Source of the DNA: Sphingomonadales bacterium
GTDB taxonomy: Bacteria; Pseudomonadota; Alphaproteobacteria; SMXS01
NCBI GenBank assembly: GCA_022844405.1
Contig: JALHLV010000011.1
Span: 62,001-126,000 of the forward strand
Length of the DNA: 64,000 nt
Direction: 5' to 3'
In this document: in pieces, positions 8,462 to 28,903 of the stretch
How positions within the stretch are numbered: position 1 is the first letter of the stretch
How the letters are laid out: each line of letters begins with the position of its first letter
Made by a program: the position numbers and the translations under genes
The notes under the pieces: model-generated
Database searches by the model: none
What the model saw: only the letters and a program-made list of their open reading frames with translations
Told to the model about the DNA's origin: nothing

Positions 8462-8536
8462 TGGTGCCGGATGTCGGAATTGAACCGACGACCTACCGCT
8501 TACAAGGCGGTTGCTCTACCCCTGAGCTAATCCGGC
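8462..8536 (-). tRNA. tRNA-Thr (TGT anticodon)
   Basis: Cloverleaf on the minus strand: acceptor GCCGGAT pairs with ATCCGGC, the anticodon loop CTTGTAA gives TGT, the T-arm is GGTTCAATTCC, and the CCA end is encoded. It lies 39 nt downstream of rlmB and immediately upstream of the restriction-modification gene. Confidence 0.96.
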
Positions 8537-8575
8537 GTCTCGGCGGGATCGGGATACGTCAAATCGGCGATTTTG

Positions 8576-9325
8576 TCACGCGTCGCGCGTCAGTTCGTAG
8601 AGCGCCACGGCGGCGGCGTTCGACACGTTGAGGCTTTCCACCCGCTCGGAGATCGGCAGCCGGGCGAGCATGCCGCACAGCGCGCGGGTCAGGTGGCGCA
8701 GGCCCTTGCCTTCGGCGCCCAGCACCAGCGCCGTGCGCTCGCCGTGCGGCGCGTCGCGCACCAGCACCGGACCCTCGGCGTCGAGGCCGATGCTGATGAA
8801 GTCGTGTTCGTGCAGCTTTTCCAGCAGGCCGGCCAGGTTCTGGATGCGGATATAGGGCATGGCCTCGAACGCGCCGGCGGCGGCCTTCACCAGCACGGCG
8901 GTCTCGGGCGGCGAATGGCGCCAGGTGGTGAGGACGGCGGCGGCGCCGAACGCGGCGGCCGAGCGCAGGATGGCGCCCACATTGTGCGGGTCGGTCACCT
9001 GGTCGAGCACCAGCACGATCCGCGTCGCCTCGTCCTTCAGCAGGGTATCGAGCCGGATGTCGACGATCGGGTCGACCAGCAGCGCCACGCCCTGGTGCAC
9101 GGCGTCCGCTGGCACCAGCCGGTCGATGGCCTTGCGCTCGACGATCTCGGGCTCGAGTTTGAGCGCGCCGTCTTCCGCAAGCGCCTGCGCCGCGTTGCGC
9201 GTCGCCAGCAGCCGGTGCAGCGTGCGGCGGGGATTCGCCAGCGCCGCGCGCACCGGATGCATGCCGTAGAGCCAGTAGGGCTCGTCTCCGGCATGCGGTT
9301 TATCGTGGTGTCTGTCGCTGTTCAT
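8576..9325 (-). CDS. rlmB: 23S rRNA (guanosine-2'-O-)-methyltransferase RlmB (SpoU family)
   Basis: 249-residue SPOUT-class methyltransferase that uses SAM to 2'-O-methylate a guanosine in the peptidyl-transferase region of 23S rRNA (G2251 in E. coli). An N-terminal substrate-binding domain begins at YWLYGMHPVRAAL. The three SpoU motifs follow: LDQVTDPHNVGAILRSA (catalytic Asn and Arg), LVLGAEGKGLR, and LPISERVESLNVSNAAA at the C-terminal trefoil knot. ATG at 9325 is preferred; further in-frame starts at 9388 and 9460 would run into the tRNA-Tyr promoter region. The RlmB label rather than a sister TrmH-family enzyme rests on overall form and on being next to translation genes. Confidence 0.9.
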   Translation of the reverse strand: MNSDRHHDKPHAGDEPYWLYGMHPVRAALANPRRTLHRLLATRNAAQALAEDGALKLEPEIVERKAIDRLVPADAVHQGVALLVDPIVDIRLDTLLKDEATRIVLVLDQVTDPHNVGAILRSAAAFGAAAVLTTWRHSPPETAVLVKAAAGAFEAMPYIRIQNLAGLLEKLHEHDFISIGLDAEGPVLVRDAPHGERTALVLGAEGKGLRHLTRALCGMLARLPISERVESLNVSNAAAVALYELTRDA

Positions 9326-9378
9326 CGCGGCGTTCCGTGGGGCGTGGGGAAGGAAACGCGGTTTAACCCCATTCGGGG

Positions 9379-9407
9379 TTGACAGCATAGGGCAAATTCC
9401 CTTAGTT
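9379..9407 (+). promoter_or_regulatory. Promoter of the tRNA-Tyr/tRNA-Gly/tuf unit
   Basis: TTGACA at 9379-9384, a 17-nt spacer and TTAGTT at 9402-9407, followed at once by a GC-rich discriminator (cccgc). tRNA-Tyr starts about 25 nt after the expected start of transcription. GC-rich discriminators are typical of stable-RNA promoters under stringent control. A small hairpin (aacccc/ggggtt, 9365-9380) overlaps the -35. Confidence 0.6.
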
Positions 9408-9438
9408 CCCCGCACCGTCTTTCGGGGCAGACCCGTGC

Positions 9439-9524
9439 GGAGGGGTGGCCGAGCGGTCAATGGCAGCAGACTGTAAATCTGCCGGGGTAACCCTACGTAG
9501 GTTCAAATCCTACCCCCTCCACCA
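9439..9524 (+). tRNA. tRNA-Tyr (GTA anticodon)
   Basis: 86-nt class II tRNA with acceptor GGAGGGG/CCCCTCC, anticodon loop CTGTAAA (GTA), a long variable arm, T-arm GGTTCAAATCC and an encoded CCA end. It heads the Tyr-Gly-tuf cluster, an order also seen in E. coli (tyrU-glyT-thrT-tufB). Confidence 0.96.
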
Positions 9525-9569
9525 AAGGTCACCGGATCGGCGGCGAAGCTGCGCAAGCGGCTGGCGTGT

Positions 9570-9643
9570 GCGGGTGTAGCTCAATGGTAGAGCACCAGCC
9601 TTCCAAGCTGGCTACGTGGGTTCGATTCCCATCACCCGCTCCA
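9570..9643 (+). tRNA. tRNA-Gly (TCC anticodon)
   Basis: 74-nt cloverleaf: acceptor GCGGGTG/CACCCGC, D-arm GCTCAATGGTAGAGC, anticodon loop CTTCCAA (TCC), T-arm GGGTTCGATTCCC, discriminator T and encoded CCA. It ends 58 nt before tuf and is probably cleaved from the same transcript. Confidence 0.96.
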
Positions 9644-9701
9644 CGACGGGTCTGGGTCAGGTCAACCGCGCCGCGCGGGCGCAAGAACAGAGGTCGAGCC
9701 G

Positions 9702-10892
<1,191 letters not shown>

Positions 10893-10914
10893 GATTTTTT
10901 CAGCCACCGCACGG

Positions 10915-10943
10915 TTGACAATCGAGCCCGGTTCACAATAGAA
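10915..10943 (+). promoter_or_regulatory. Promoter of the tRNA-Trp/secE/nusG unit
   Basis: TTGACA at 10915-10920, a 17-nt spacer and ATAGAA at 10938-10943, followed by a GC-rich stretch. About 105 nt separate it from tRNA-Trp. The -35 is perfect; the -10 is approximate. Confidence 0.5.
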
Positions 10944-11048
10944 GGTGCGGCTCGAAACAAATCAACGGCTCCGGGGACGGCTTCTTGCCGCCCTCGGGTG
11001 CTTTGCGGGCGGTGCGGCGGCGAGCGAAACAACGGCTGGGAAGCCTTT

Positions 11049-11124
11049 AGGAGTGTAGCTCAATTGGTAGAGCACCGGTCTCCAAAACCGGGGGCTGGGG
11101 GTTCGAGCCCCTCCACTCCTGCCA
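11049..11124 (+). tRNA. tRNA-Trp (CCA anticodon)
   Basis: 76-nt cloverleaf: acceptor AGGAGTG/CACTCCT, anticodon loop CTCCAAA (CCA), T-arm GGGGTTCGAGCCCC, discriminator G and encoded CCA. It precedes secE and nusG, the conserved bacterial order. Confidence 0.96.
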
Positions 11125-11176
11125 ATACTGACGCCAGCGCCACGGCGGGATAGACACACGGTTACGCTGAGGGAAG

Positions 11177-11374
11177 ATGGCAAGGACGAATCCAGCACAG
11201 TTCATCCGGCAGGTCCGCCAGGAAGTCTCGAAGGTGGTGACACCGTCGTGGAAGGAGACCTGGGTGACCTCGCTCATGGTGTTCATCATGGTGGCCGCCG
11301 CGTCGGTGTTCTTCCTGCTCGTCGACATGGGCTTCGCCCAGGCCGTCAAACTCATCCTGCCGAACCACGGCTGA
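11177..11374 (+). CDS. secE: Preprotein translocase subunit SecE
   Basis: 65-residue inner-membrane protein of the SecYEG channel; it clamps SecY and stabilises it. The single-TM short form is present: a cytoplasmic amphipathic helix (FIRQVRQEVSKVVTPSWKET, with the conserved V-x-P-S/T-x-x-E) followed by one membrane span at about residues 31-50. ATG at 11177. It is 52 nt downstream of tRNA-Trp and 16 nt upstream of nusG, as in most proteobacteria. Confidence 0.96.
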   Translation: MARTNPAQFIRQVRQEVSKVVTPSWKETWVTSLMVFIMVAAASVFFLLVDMGFAQAVKLILPNHG

Positions 11375-11390
11375 GCGAAACGGAACCGAC

Positions 11391-11921
11391 ATGACCGCCA
11401 GGTGGTACATCATCCAGACCTATTCCAATTTCGAGAAGAAGGTCGCCGAATCGATCAAGGAGCAGGCGGCCCTGCAGGGCATGACTGACCTGTTCGAGCA
11501 GGTGATCGTCCCGATGGAAGAGGTCGTCGAGATCCGGCGCGGCCAGAAGGTCAACGCCGAACGCAAGTTCTTCCCCGGCTACGTGCTGGCGAAGATGGAC
11601 ATGACCGACGAGACCTATCACCTGGTGAAGAACATCCAGAAGGTGTCGGGTTTCCTCGGCTCGGGCAACAAGCCGATGCCGATCACCGACGGCGAGGCGA
11701 CGCGCATTCTCAGCCAGGTCCAGGAAGGCGTCGATCGGCCCAAGCCGTCGATCCGCTTCGAGATCGGCGAGCAGGTGCGGGTCACCGACGGTCCGTTCAC
11801 CTCGTTCAACGGTCTGGTCGAGGACGTCGACGAAGAGCGCGCGCGCCTCAAGGTGTCGGTGTCGATCTTCGGCCGCGCCACGCCGGTCGAGCTGGAATAC
11901 GCCCAGGTCGAGAAGAGCTGA
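11391..11921 (+). CDS. nusG: Transcription termination/antitermination protein NusG
   Basis: 176-residue transcription factor that binds RNA polymerase, suppresses pausing, and links to Rho or ribosomal S10. The N-terminal NGN domain begins RWYIIQTYSNFEKKVAESI and includes the FFPGYVLAKM motif. The C-terminal KOW domain is the stretch around IGEQVRVTDGPFTSFNGLVEDV (residues ~124-146). The length is typical. It forms a unit with secE and lies upstream of rplK. Confidence 0.97.
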   Translation: MTARWYIIQTYSNFEKKVAESIKEQAALQGMTDLFEQVIVPMEEVVEIRRGQKVNAERKFFPGYVLAKMDMTDETYHLVKNIQKVSGFLGSGNKPMPITDGEATRILSQVQEGVDRPKPSIRFEIGEQVRVTDGPFTSFNGLVEDVDEERARLKVSVSIFGRATPVELEYAQVEKS

Positions 11922-11924
11922 CCG

Positions 11925-11980
11925 CCGGGTGCCTTGGCACCCGGGTTACAAGTTGTGAGATTTCGGGCGCCCCGGCGCCC
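11925..11980 (+). promoter_or_regulatory. Two hairpins in the nusG-rplK gap
   Basis: Arms 11925-11933/11936-11944 (ccgggtgcc/ggcacccgg) and 11965-11970/11975-11980 (gggcgc/gcgccc) form two stable stem-loops in the 148-nt gap before rplK. Neither is followed by a T-run, so they are not clear terminators. They may be leader elements where ribosomal protein L1 binds or where the transcript is processed. Confidence 0.35.
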
Positions 11981-12069
11981 AAACGTGCGGGAGGTTGCCA
12001 TGACCGGACCGCGCATCCCTGGGTAGCCTCGAAAGCGGCGCCCGCCCGTAACGAAAGGAAGGGAAGTCC

Positions 12070-12498
12070 ATGGCGAAGAAGATTACAGGCTACATCAACC
12101 TGCAGGTCAAGGCCGGCAGCGCGACGCCGTCGCCGCCGATCGGCCCGGCGCTCGGTCAGCGCGGCGTGAACATCATGGAATTCTGCAAGGCGTTCAATGC
12201 CGCCACGCAGGATATCGAGAAGGGGACGCCGATCCCCGTCGTGATCACCGTGTATGCCGACCGCAGCTTCACCTACATCACCAAGACGCCGCCCGCGTCG
12301 CACTTCCTGAAGCAGGCCGCCAAGATCAACTCGGGCTCCAAGACCCCGGGCAGGGCGGTCGCCGGCTTCGTCACCCGCGCCGACATCCGTTCCATCGCCG
12401 AAGCGAAGATGAAGAATCTGAACGCCAACGATGTGGATGCGGCGATGAAGATGATCGAAGGTTCGGCCCGTTCGATGGGCCTCGAGGTCAGGGAGTAG
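12070..12498 (+). CDS. rplK: 50S ribosomal protein L11
   Basis: 142 residues. It binds the GTPase-associated centre of 23S rRNA and, with L10/L7-L12, supports elongation-factor GTPases; it is also needed for RelA sensing of uncharged tRNA. The N-terminal signature [19 protein letters not shown] and the C-terminal rRNA-binding domain ([16 protein letters not shown]) are intact. RBS GAAAGGAAGGG precedes ATG at 12070. It is followed by rplA after 4 nt. Confidence 0.98.
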   Translation: MAKKITGYINLQVKAGSATPSPPIGPALGQRGVNIMEFCKAFNAATQDIEKGTPIPVVITVYADRSFTYITKTPPASHFLKQAAKINSGSKTPGRAVAGFVTRADIRSIAEAKMKNLNANDVDAAMKMIEGSARSMGLEVRE

Positions 12499-12502
12499 TC
12501 CG

Positions 12503-13201
12503 ATGGCGAAACTGTCGAAGCGTCAAAAGGACGACCGCAAGATCGTCGATTCCAACAAGTCCTACTCGCTGGACGAGGCGGTAGGCATCCTGAAGCAGCA
12601 TGCCAAGGCCAAGTTCGACGAGACCATCGAGGTCGCCATGAACCTGGGCGTCGATCCGCGCCATTCGGACCAGATGGTGCGCGGCGTGGTGCTGCTGCCC
12701 AACGGCACCGGCAAGAATGTCCGCGTCGCCGTGTTCGCCAAGGACAAAAAGGCCGATGAGGCCCGCGCCGCCGGCGCGGATATCGTCGGCGCCGACGACC
12801 TGGCCGAGCAGATCCAGGCCGGCAACATGGATTTCGACCGCGTGATCGCCACCCCGGACATGATGGCCCTGGTCGGCCGTCTGGGTAAGGTGCTCGGTCC
12901 GCGCGGCCTGATGCCGAACCCGAAGCTGGGCACCGTGACGCCGGACGTGGCGGGCGCGGTCAAGGCGGCCAAGGGTGGCCAGGTCGAGTTCCGCGCCGAG
13001 AAGGCCGGTATCGTCCATGGCGGCATCGGCAAGGCCAGCTTCACCCAGGAAGCGCTCGCCCAGAACATCCGGGCGTTCGCCGACGCGGTGATCAAGGCCA
13101 AGCCGGCCGGCGCCAAGGGAACCTATGTGAAGAAGGTGTCGCTCACCTCGACCATGGGCCCGGGCGTGAAGATCGACGTAGCGAGCCTCAGCGCTCAGTA
13201 A
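12503..13201 (+). CDS. rplA: 50S ribosomal protein L1
   Basis: 232 residues. It forms the mobile L1 stalk that helps release E-site tRNA, and in many bacteria represses its own L11-L1 mRNA. The conserved domain-II motif [23 protein letters not shown] is present (residues ~121-143), as is the C-terminal [13 protein letters not shown]. It is tightly coupled to rplK. A leader region before rplJ follows. Confidence 0.98.
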   Translation: MAKLSKRQKDDRKIVDSNKSYSLDEAVGILKQHAKAKFDETIEVAMNLGVDPRHSDQMVRGVVLLPNGTGKNVRVAVFAKDKKADEARAAGADIVGADDLAEQIQAGNMDFDRVIATPDMMALVGRLGKVLGPRGLMPNPKLGTVTPDVAGAVKAAKGGQVEFRAEKAGIVHGGIGKASFTQEALAQNIRAFADAVIKAKPAGAKGTYVKKVSLTSTMGPGVKIDVASLSAQ

Positions 13202-13234
13202 CGAGATTTTCCGGGCACTTCGGTGTCCGGAGAT

Positions 13235-13500
13235 AGGGCGGCATGTTCGCCGCCCGCCTGTCCAAGACCGTAGGCGCCGCGCAAGCGGCTTAATCGGATG
13301 CGCCGGCCTGCACAGACGGGGGAAACGAGACTTGAAGCTTTTCGGTCCGGGTACCATATCCCGGGCCGCTCCCGGCAGGGAGGCCTTCGGGCGGGCGTCG
13401 GGTTCACGGCCCTGGGACAGGGTAACCGGGTCCGGTTCGCGGTTCGCCGCATTCCGGACCTCAATGTGGCCGCGCGGCTGGGACAGTCCCCGTCGCGCTA
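13235..13500 (+). ncRNA. Ribosomal protein L10 leader (rplJL autoregulatory region)
   Basis: The ~310-nt gap between rplA and rplJ has no gene but contains the block accgtaggcgccgc ... cctgcacagacggggg (about 13269-13321) that precedes rplJ in other alphaproteobacteria, with GC-rich stems around it (cggcatgttcgccg; ccgggtaccatatcccgg). In the known system the L10-(L7/L12) complex binds this leader and represses rplJ-rplL translation. Family assignment is from memory of the conserved block; the exact ends are approximate. Confidence 0.55.
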
Positions 13501-13515
13501 CACTGGAGAGTGAAA

Positions 13516-14031
13516 GTGGACCGAGCCCAAAAGGCGGAATTGGTCACCGAGCTCAAAGGCGTCTTCGACAGGACGGGCCTCGTGGTAGTGGCACACTACT
13601 CCGGGCTCACCGTTGCCGAAATGACGGCTTTGCGCGTGCAGATGCACGGCGTCGGTGCCCAGTTCCGTGTGACCAAGAACAGGCTGACCAAGCTTGCTCT
13701 CGAGGGCACCAAGTGCGAGTCCATATCCCATCTGTTCACCGGGCCTACGGCGATCGCCTACTCGGATGACCCCGTGGCGGCAGCCAAGGTGTCGATTGAA
13801 TTTGCCAAGAAGAACGAGAAGCTGATCGTTCTGGGCGGCGTGATGGGCAAGACGGAACTGGATGCGAACGGCGTCAAGGCCCTCGCGTCGCTGCCGTCTC
13901 TGGACGAGTTGCGAGCCAAGATCCTCGGCGTGCTCAACGCGCCGGCGACCAAGGTGGCGGGCGTGCTTCAGGCACCGGCCGGCCAGCTGGCCCGCGTATT
14001 TGCTGCCTATGGGAATAGCGAGGCCGCCTGA
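13516..14031 (+). CDS. rplJ: 50S ribosomal protein L10
   Basis: 171 residues. L10 anchors the L7/L12 stalk: the N-terminal globular domain ([14 protein letters not shown] ... [10 protein letters not shown]) binds 23S rRNA and the C-terminal helix binds L7/L12 dimers. GTG at 13516 is chosen because GGAG lies 7 nt upstream; an in-frame GTG at 13510 is almost on top of that site. It is followed by rplL after 41 nt and probably feedback-controlled through the leader upstream. Confidence 0.94.
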   Translation: MDRAQKAELVTELKGVFDRTGLVVVAHYSGLTVAEMTALRVQMHGVGAQFRVTKNRLTKLALEGTKCESISHLFTGPTAIAYSDDPVAAAKVSIEFAKKNEKLIVLGGVMGKTELDANGVKALASLPSLDELRAKILGVLNAPATKVAGVLQAPAGQLARVFAAYGNSEAA

Positions 14032-14072
14032 TCGGTTGAACCCGACATGGCCTTAATCTTTGGAGATACAAA

Positions 14073-14450
14073 ATGGCTAACCTGCAGAAACTGGTAGACG
14101 AACTCTCGAACCTGACCGTGATCGAAGCCGCCGAGCTGTCGAAGCTTCTCGAAGAGAAGTGGGGCGTCTCGGCCGCCGCGCCGGTCGCCGTCGCCGCCGT
14201 TGGCGGTGCCGCCGCGCCGGTGGAAGCCGTCGAGGAGAAGGACTCCTTCGACGTCATCCTGCTCGGTTCGGGCGACAAGAAGATCAACGTGATCAAGGAA
14301 GTCCGTGCGATCACGGGCCTCGGCCTGAAAGAGGCCAAGGACCTGGTCGAAGGCGCGCCGAAGCCCGTCAAGGAAGGCGTGAACAAGACCGAAGCGGCCG
14401 ACCTCAAGAAGAAGCTCGAGGAAGCCGGCGCTACGGTCGAAGTGAAGTAG
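14073..14450 (+). CDS. rplL: 50S ribosomal protein L7/L12
   Basis: 125 residues; the multicopy stalk protein that recruits IF2, EF-Tu, EF-G and RF3. It has an N-terminal dimerisation helix pair (residues 1-31), an Ala/Pro/Val-rich hinge (about 33-52) and a globular C-terminal domain with [37 protein letters not shown] lies upstream. A strong hairpin follows the stop. Confidence 0.98.
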   Translation: MANLQKLVDELSNLTVIEAAELSKLLEEKWGVSAAAPVAVAAVGGAAAPVEAVEEKDSFDVILLGSGDKKINVIKEVRAITGLGLKEAKDLVEGAPKPVKEGVNKTEAADLKKKLEEAGATVEVK

Positions 14451-14466
14451 TCTTCGCTGCGGAATT

Positions 14467-14508
14467 GGACAGGCTCTCCTCCTCGGGGGAGCCTGTCCGT
14501 TTTGGTTA
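14467..14508 (+). terminator. rplL-rpoB hairpin (partial terminator or processing site)
   Basis: Perfect 10-bp stem (14467-14476 with 14489-14498, ggacaggctc/gagcctgtcc) with extra GC pairing at the loop, followed by gttttggttattt. It lies 75 nt before rpoB. E. coli has an attenuator and an RNase III site at the same place, tuning rpoBC below rplL. The same role is inferred here. Confidence 0.6.
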
Positions 14509-14573
14509 TTTAGGCGCCAAATCGCCGATTTTTTCGTCGGCTTGAGTACTGAGCGGTCAGAGAAGGATCAAGG

Positions 14574-18668
<4,095 letters not shown>

Positions 18669-18694
18669 CCTGGTTGACACGGCAGGTACACTAG

Positions 18695-22960
<4,266 letters not shown>

Positions 22961-22986
22961 CCGCCCGCTTCATGGCATCTGGAAAG

Positions 22987-23017
22987 GCGCGCGGCTCCGA
23001 AAGGGCCGCGCGCTTTT
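22987..23017. terminator. Rho-independent terminator between rpoC and the TlpA-like gene
   Basis: 9-bp perfect GC stem (22987-22995 gcgcgcggc with 23005-23013 gccgcgcgc), loop tccgaaagg, then tttt on the plus strand. On the minus strand the same hairpin is followed by a shorter T-stretch, so it probably serves both the rpoBC transcript and the convergent TlpA-like gene. Confidence 0.85.
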
Positions 23018-23021
23018 CGTA

Positions 23022-23543
23022 TCAGGGCTTGGCGGTCAGGAAGGTGTTGAGCTCGTCGACCAGCGTCGCCAGCGTCTCGTCGCCATAGCCCACATGGACC
23101 GAGGCGACCTTGCCCTGCTTGTCGATGATGAACATGTGGGGGATGCCCTTCACGCCGAACGCCTTGGCGGCCCGGTATTTGGGGTCGTAGGCGAAGGTGA
23201 GGCTCCAGTCGGGCGTCTTCTCCAGGATCTTCTTGTAGATTTTCCTGCCCTGGCCGTAGTTGACCGCGACGATCGCCAGCCGGTCCTCGCTCACCTGCTC
23301 GCGAATCCCCTGCAGCACCGGCAACTCGCGCAGGCACGGCCCGCACCAGGTCGCCCAGAAAGTCACGACGACCACCTTGCCGCGCTGGGCGCTGGCGAGG
23401 ATGTCGTCGCCGTTCTCGTCCTGGCCGAGATAGTCCGGCGGTACGTCGCCCACCGTTACCTTGGCCTCGGGCTCGCGCTTCGCTTCTGCCGCCGGCGCGG
23501 CGAGCAGCAGGGCTGAAAGCATCAAAATCACAAAACGGACCAT
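23022..23543 (-). CDS. TlpA-like thioredoxin-fold protein (periplasmic disulfide reductase)
   Basis: 173 residues. An N-terminal signal peptide (MVRFVILMLSALLLAAPAAEA, cleavage near 21) exports it to the periplasm. The thioredoxin fold has the active site WCGPC (Cys67, Cys70) and the cis-Pro at 135 in GIPHMF, followed by DKQGKV, as in the TlpA/ResA/AhpC-TSA group that reduces disulfides for cytochrome c maturation or protein repair. ATG at 23543 is preceded by GGAGGC. It runs against rpoC and sits in the gap that separates rpoC from rpsL, an unusual place. The partner is not visible. Confidence 0.88.
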   Translation of the reverse strand: MVRFVILMLSALLLAAPAAEAKREPEAKVTVGDVPPDYLGQDENGDDILASAQRGKVVVVTFWATWCGPCLRELPVLQGIREQVSEDRLAIVAVNYGQGRKIYKKILEKTPDWSLTFAYDPKYRAAKAFGVKGIPHMFIIDKQGKVASVHVGYGDETLATLVDELNTFLTAKP

Positions 23544-23607
23544 CGTTTGCCTCCGAAATCAGGTCTGGTCCCGGCGGACCACTACAGACCGTCCACTCTA
23601 TAATCAT

Positions 23608-23856
23608 TTGTCATCCCGACGAAAGAGCATGTGACGCAATCCAATAAAACGTCGTCATTCCCGCGCACGCGGGAACCCAGATGGTCGTAGAGCGCGTTAG
23701 TGGCCATGGGCTTGGTCCACGAAAAAGTCTTTTCGTTCGATGGAGCGGTTGAACGGTTCTTGCCCTTGCCCCATCTGGGTCCCCGCGTGCGCGGGGATAA
23801 CGAATATTTATTTTGAGATATTGATTTCTTCACACGCTCTTTCGCCGGGATGACAA
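23608..23856. repeat. Palindromic repeat, family B, interrupted by another repeat
   Basis: Outer arms 23608-23634 (begins ttgtcatcccgacgaaag) and 23830-23856 (ends tttcgccgggatgacaa) are 27 nt long and complementary except at 2 positions. Instead of the short spacer seen in the family-B copy at 46132-46216, the arms are 195 nt apart and enclose a second inverted repeat. It lies in the non-coding gap upstream of the TlpA-like gene. Confidence 0.8.
23653..23802. repeat. Inner palindromic repeat nested in a family B element
   Basis: Arms 23653-23684 (cgtcattcccgcgcacgcgg...) and 23771-23802 are complementary over 32 nt with about 4 mismatches, separated by 86 nt. The arms include the 'gggaacccag' block that resembles the inner end of family B arms, so it may be a diverged sister element rather than an unrelated one. 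No ORF is convincing inside. Confidence 0.75.
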
Positions 23857-23868
23857 TGAAGAGAATGG

Positions 23869-24074
23869 TCAATGATGCCCTTGCTCATATTTCGGTAGGT
23901 CGTCGCGGATTTCGAACCAATCGGCTTTCGATTCGGTCCACACATGGCCCGTGATCTCGACGCCATCCGGCGCCTCCATGCCGCCAGGCTGAGATCGCGC
24001 CCTCCCTCGTGGAACCGCCGCAGCATGGCAGCCTTGCGGCGCGCGGATTTAGTCAGCATTTCCGCCGTATTCAC
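23869..24074 (-). pseudogene. Frameshifted small ORF of unknown function
   Basis: On the minus strand the first part (from GTG 24074 or ATG 24059) reads MLTKSARRKAAMLRRFHEGG and continues to about 23980. From there a different frame reads protein-like text starting MEAPDGVEITGHVWTES and ending LPKYEQGHH at a TGA (23869-23871). Joining the two frames near 23980 would give a protein of about 65-68 residues. I infer one small gene broken by a frameshift, though two short overlapping ORFs are possible. I do not recognise the family. It is adjacent to the nested repeats. Confidence 0.4.
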
Positions 24075-24111
24075 GGCTCCGGCGCGGCGCCGGCAATCTG
24101 CGATCTAACGC

Positions 24112-24140
24112 TTGACGGAAGGGCAGGTCGCTCGTATGTT
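24112..24140 (+). promoter_or_regulatory. Promoter of the str operon (rpsL-rpsG-fusA-tuf)
   Basis: CTTGACG with -35 TTGACG at 24112-24117, a 17-nt spacer and -10 TATGTT at 24135-24140, followed by a GC-rich discriminator ccgcgcc. It leaves a leader of about 190 nt before rpsL. The alphaproteobacterial CTTGAC form of the -35 is matched. Confidence 0.65.
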
Positions 24141-24247
24141 CCGCGCCTCTCGAGGGTGCAGGCTGTAGGCCAATTCCTAGACGCTGCGCTGTGACAGTCC
24201 CAGTAGTGGATGTCAGCCTCTTCCGATCACCCCGAGAACAAATCACC

Positions 24248-24311
24248 GGCAGCCGCCAGAGCGGTGGGATGCCGTTGGTTTTTTGCTAGTTGAACGCGGC
24301 ATGTGCCGCGC
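24248..24311 (+). promoter_or_regulatory. Possible attenuator and hairpin in the rpsL leader
   Basis: A bulged stem (24248-24257 pairing with 24262-24275) is followed by six T at 24280-24285, like an intrinsic terminator. A second hairpin, cgcggc/gccgcg (24296-24301/24306-24311), lies 30 nt before rpsL. Together they could provide premature termination or translational feedback (S7 in E. coli acts within the str mRNA). Pairing was done by eye. Confidence 0.4.
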
Positions 24312-24340
24312 CTGTTGAAGATGGACGCCAAAGGGTTCAC

Positions 24341-25194
<854 letters not shown>

Positions 25195-25220
25195 CCGGCA
25201 AACTTGAAGGCTTGATTGAG

Positions 25221-27296
<2,076 letters not shown>

Positions 27297-27322
27297 GCAG
27301 CGCAGAGAGAAGGAATTATCCC

Positions 27323-28513
<1,191 letters not shown>

Positions 28514-28523
28514 GAAACGAACA

Positions 28524-28562
28524 GGGCCGGTCCGGCCAAATCCGGACCGGCCCAATTATTTG
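28524..28562 (+). terminator. Hairpin between tuf and rpsJ
   Basis: Perfect 12-bp stem (28524-28535 with 28542-28553, gggccggtccgg/ccggaccggccc), 6-nt loop, then aattattt. It marks the boundary between the str group and the S10 group and could be a terminator or an RNA-processing site. The tail is T-rich but broken by A, and rpsJ begins only 20 nt later, so read-through is likely. Confidence 0.6.
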
Positions 28563-28573
28563 GTGAGAGTGGC

Positions 28574-28888
28574 ATGGACAATCAAAATATCCGCATTCGC
28601 CTGAAGGCGTTTGACCACCGGATCCTCGACCAGTCGACGGGCGAGATCGTGGGCACGGCCAAGCGGACCGGCGCGCGCGTGCGCGGCCCGATCCCGCTGC
28701 CGACCAAGATCGAGAAGTTCACCGTGCTGCGCTCGCCTCACATCGACAAGAAGTCGCGCGAGCAGTTCGAAATCCGCACCCACAAGCGGCTGCTGGACAT
28801 CATCGACCCGACGCCGGAAACCGTGGACGCGCTGATGAAGCTCGACCTCGCCGCCGGCGTCGACGTCGAAATCAAGCTGCAGGCCTAA
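28574..28888 (+). CDS. rpsJ: 30S ribosomal protein S10 (NusE)
   Basis: 104 residues. A 30S head protein and, as NusE, a partner of NusB and NusG in antitermination and transcription-translation coupling. Conserved core: [34 protein letters not shown] and [24 protein letters not shown]. It is the first gene of the S10 cluster; ATG at 28574, 15 nt before rplC. Confidence 0.98.
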   Translation: MDNQNIRIRLKAFDHRILDQSTGEIVGTAKRTGARVRGPIPLPTKIEKFTVLRSPHIDKKSREQFEIRTHKRLLDIIDPTPETVDALMKLDLAAGVDVEIKLQA

Positions 28889-28903
28889 GGCAGGAAGACT
28901 CCA

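Noticed and set aside
4290-8536. Integrative element with att sites at tRNA-Thr
   Set aside because: No integrase gene and no second copy of the tRNA-Thr 3' end were seen near 4290-4500, so an intact island cannot be claimed.
8395-8631. Small ORF reading VGIEPTTYRLQGG
   Set aside because: It is a translation of the antisense strand of tRNA-Thr, a well-known spurious protein. A similar one (GSNPQPPVLETGALPIELHS) comes from tRNA-Trp at 11047-11124.
18674-18692. TTGACA upstream of rpoC as an internal promoter
   Set aside because: No -10 at 16-18 nt spacing; the only TACACT is 7 nt away.
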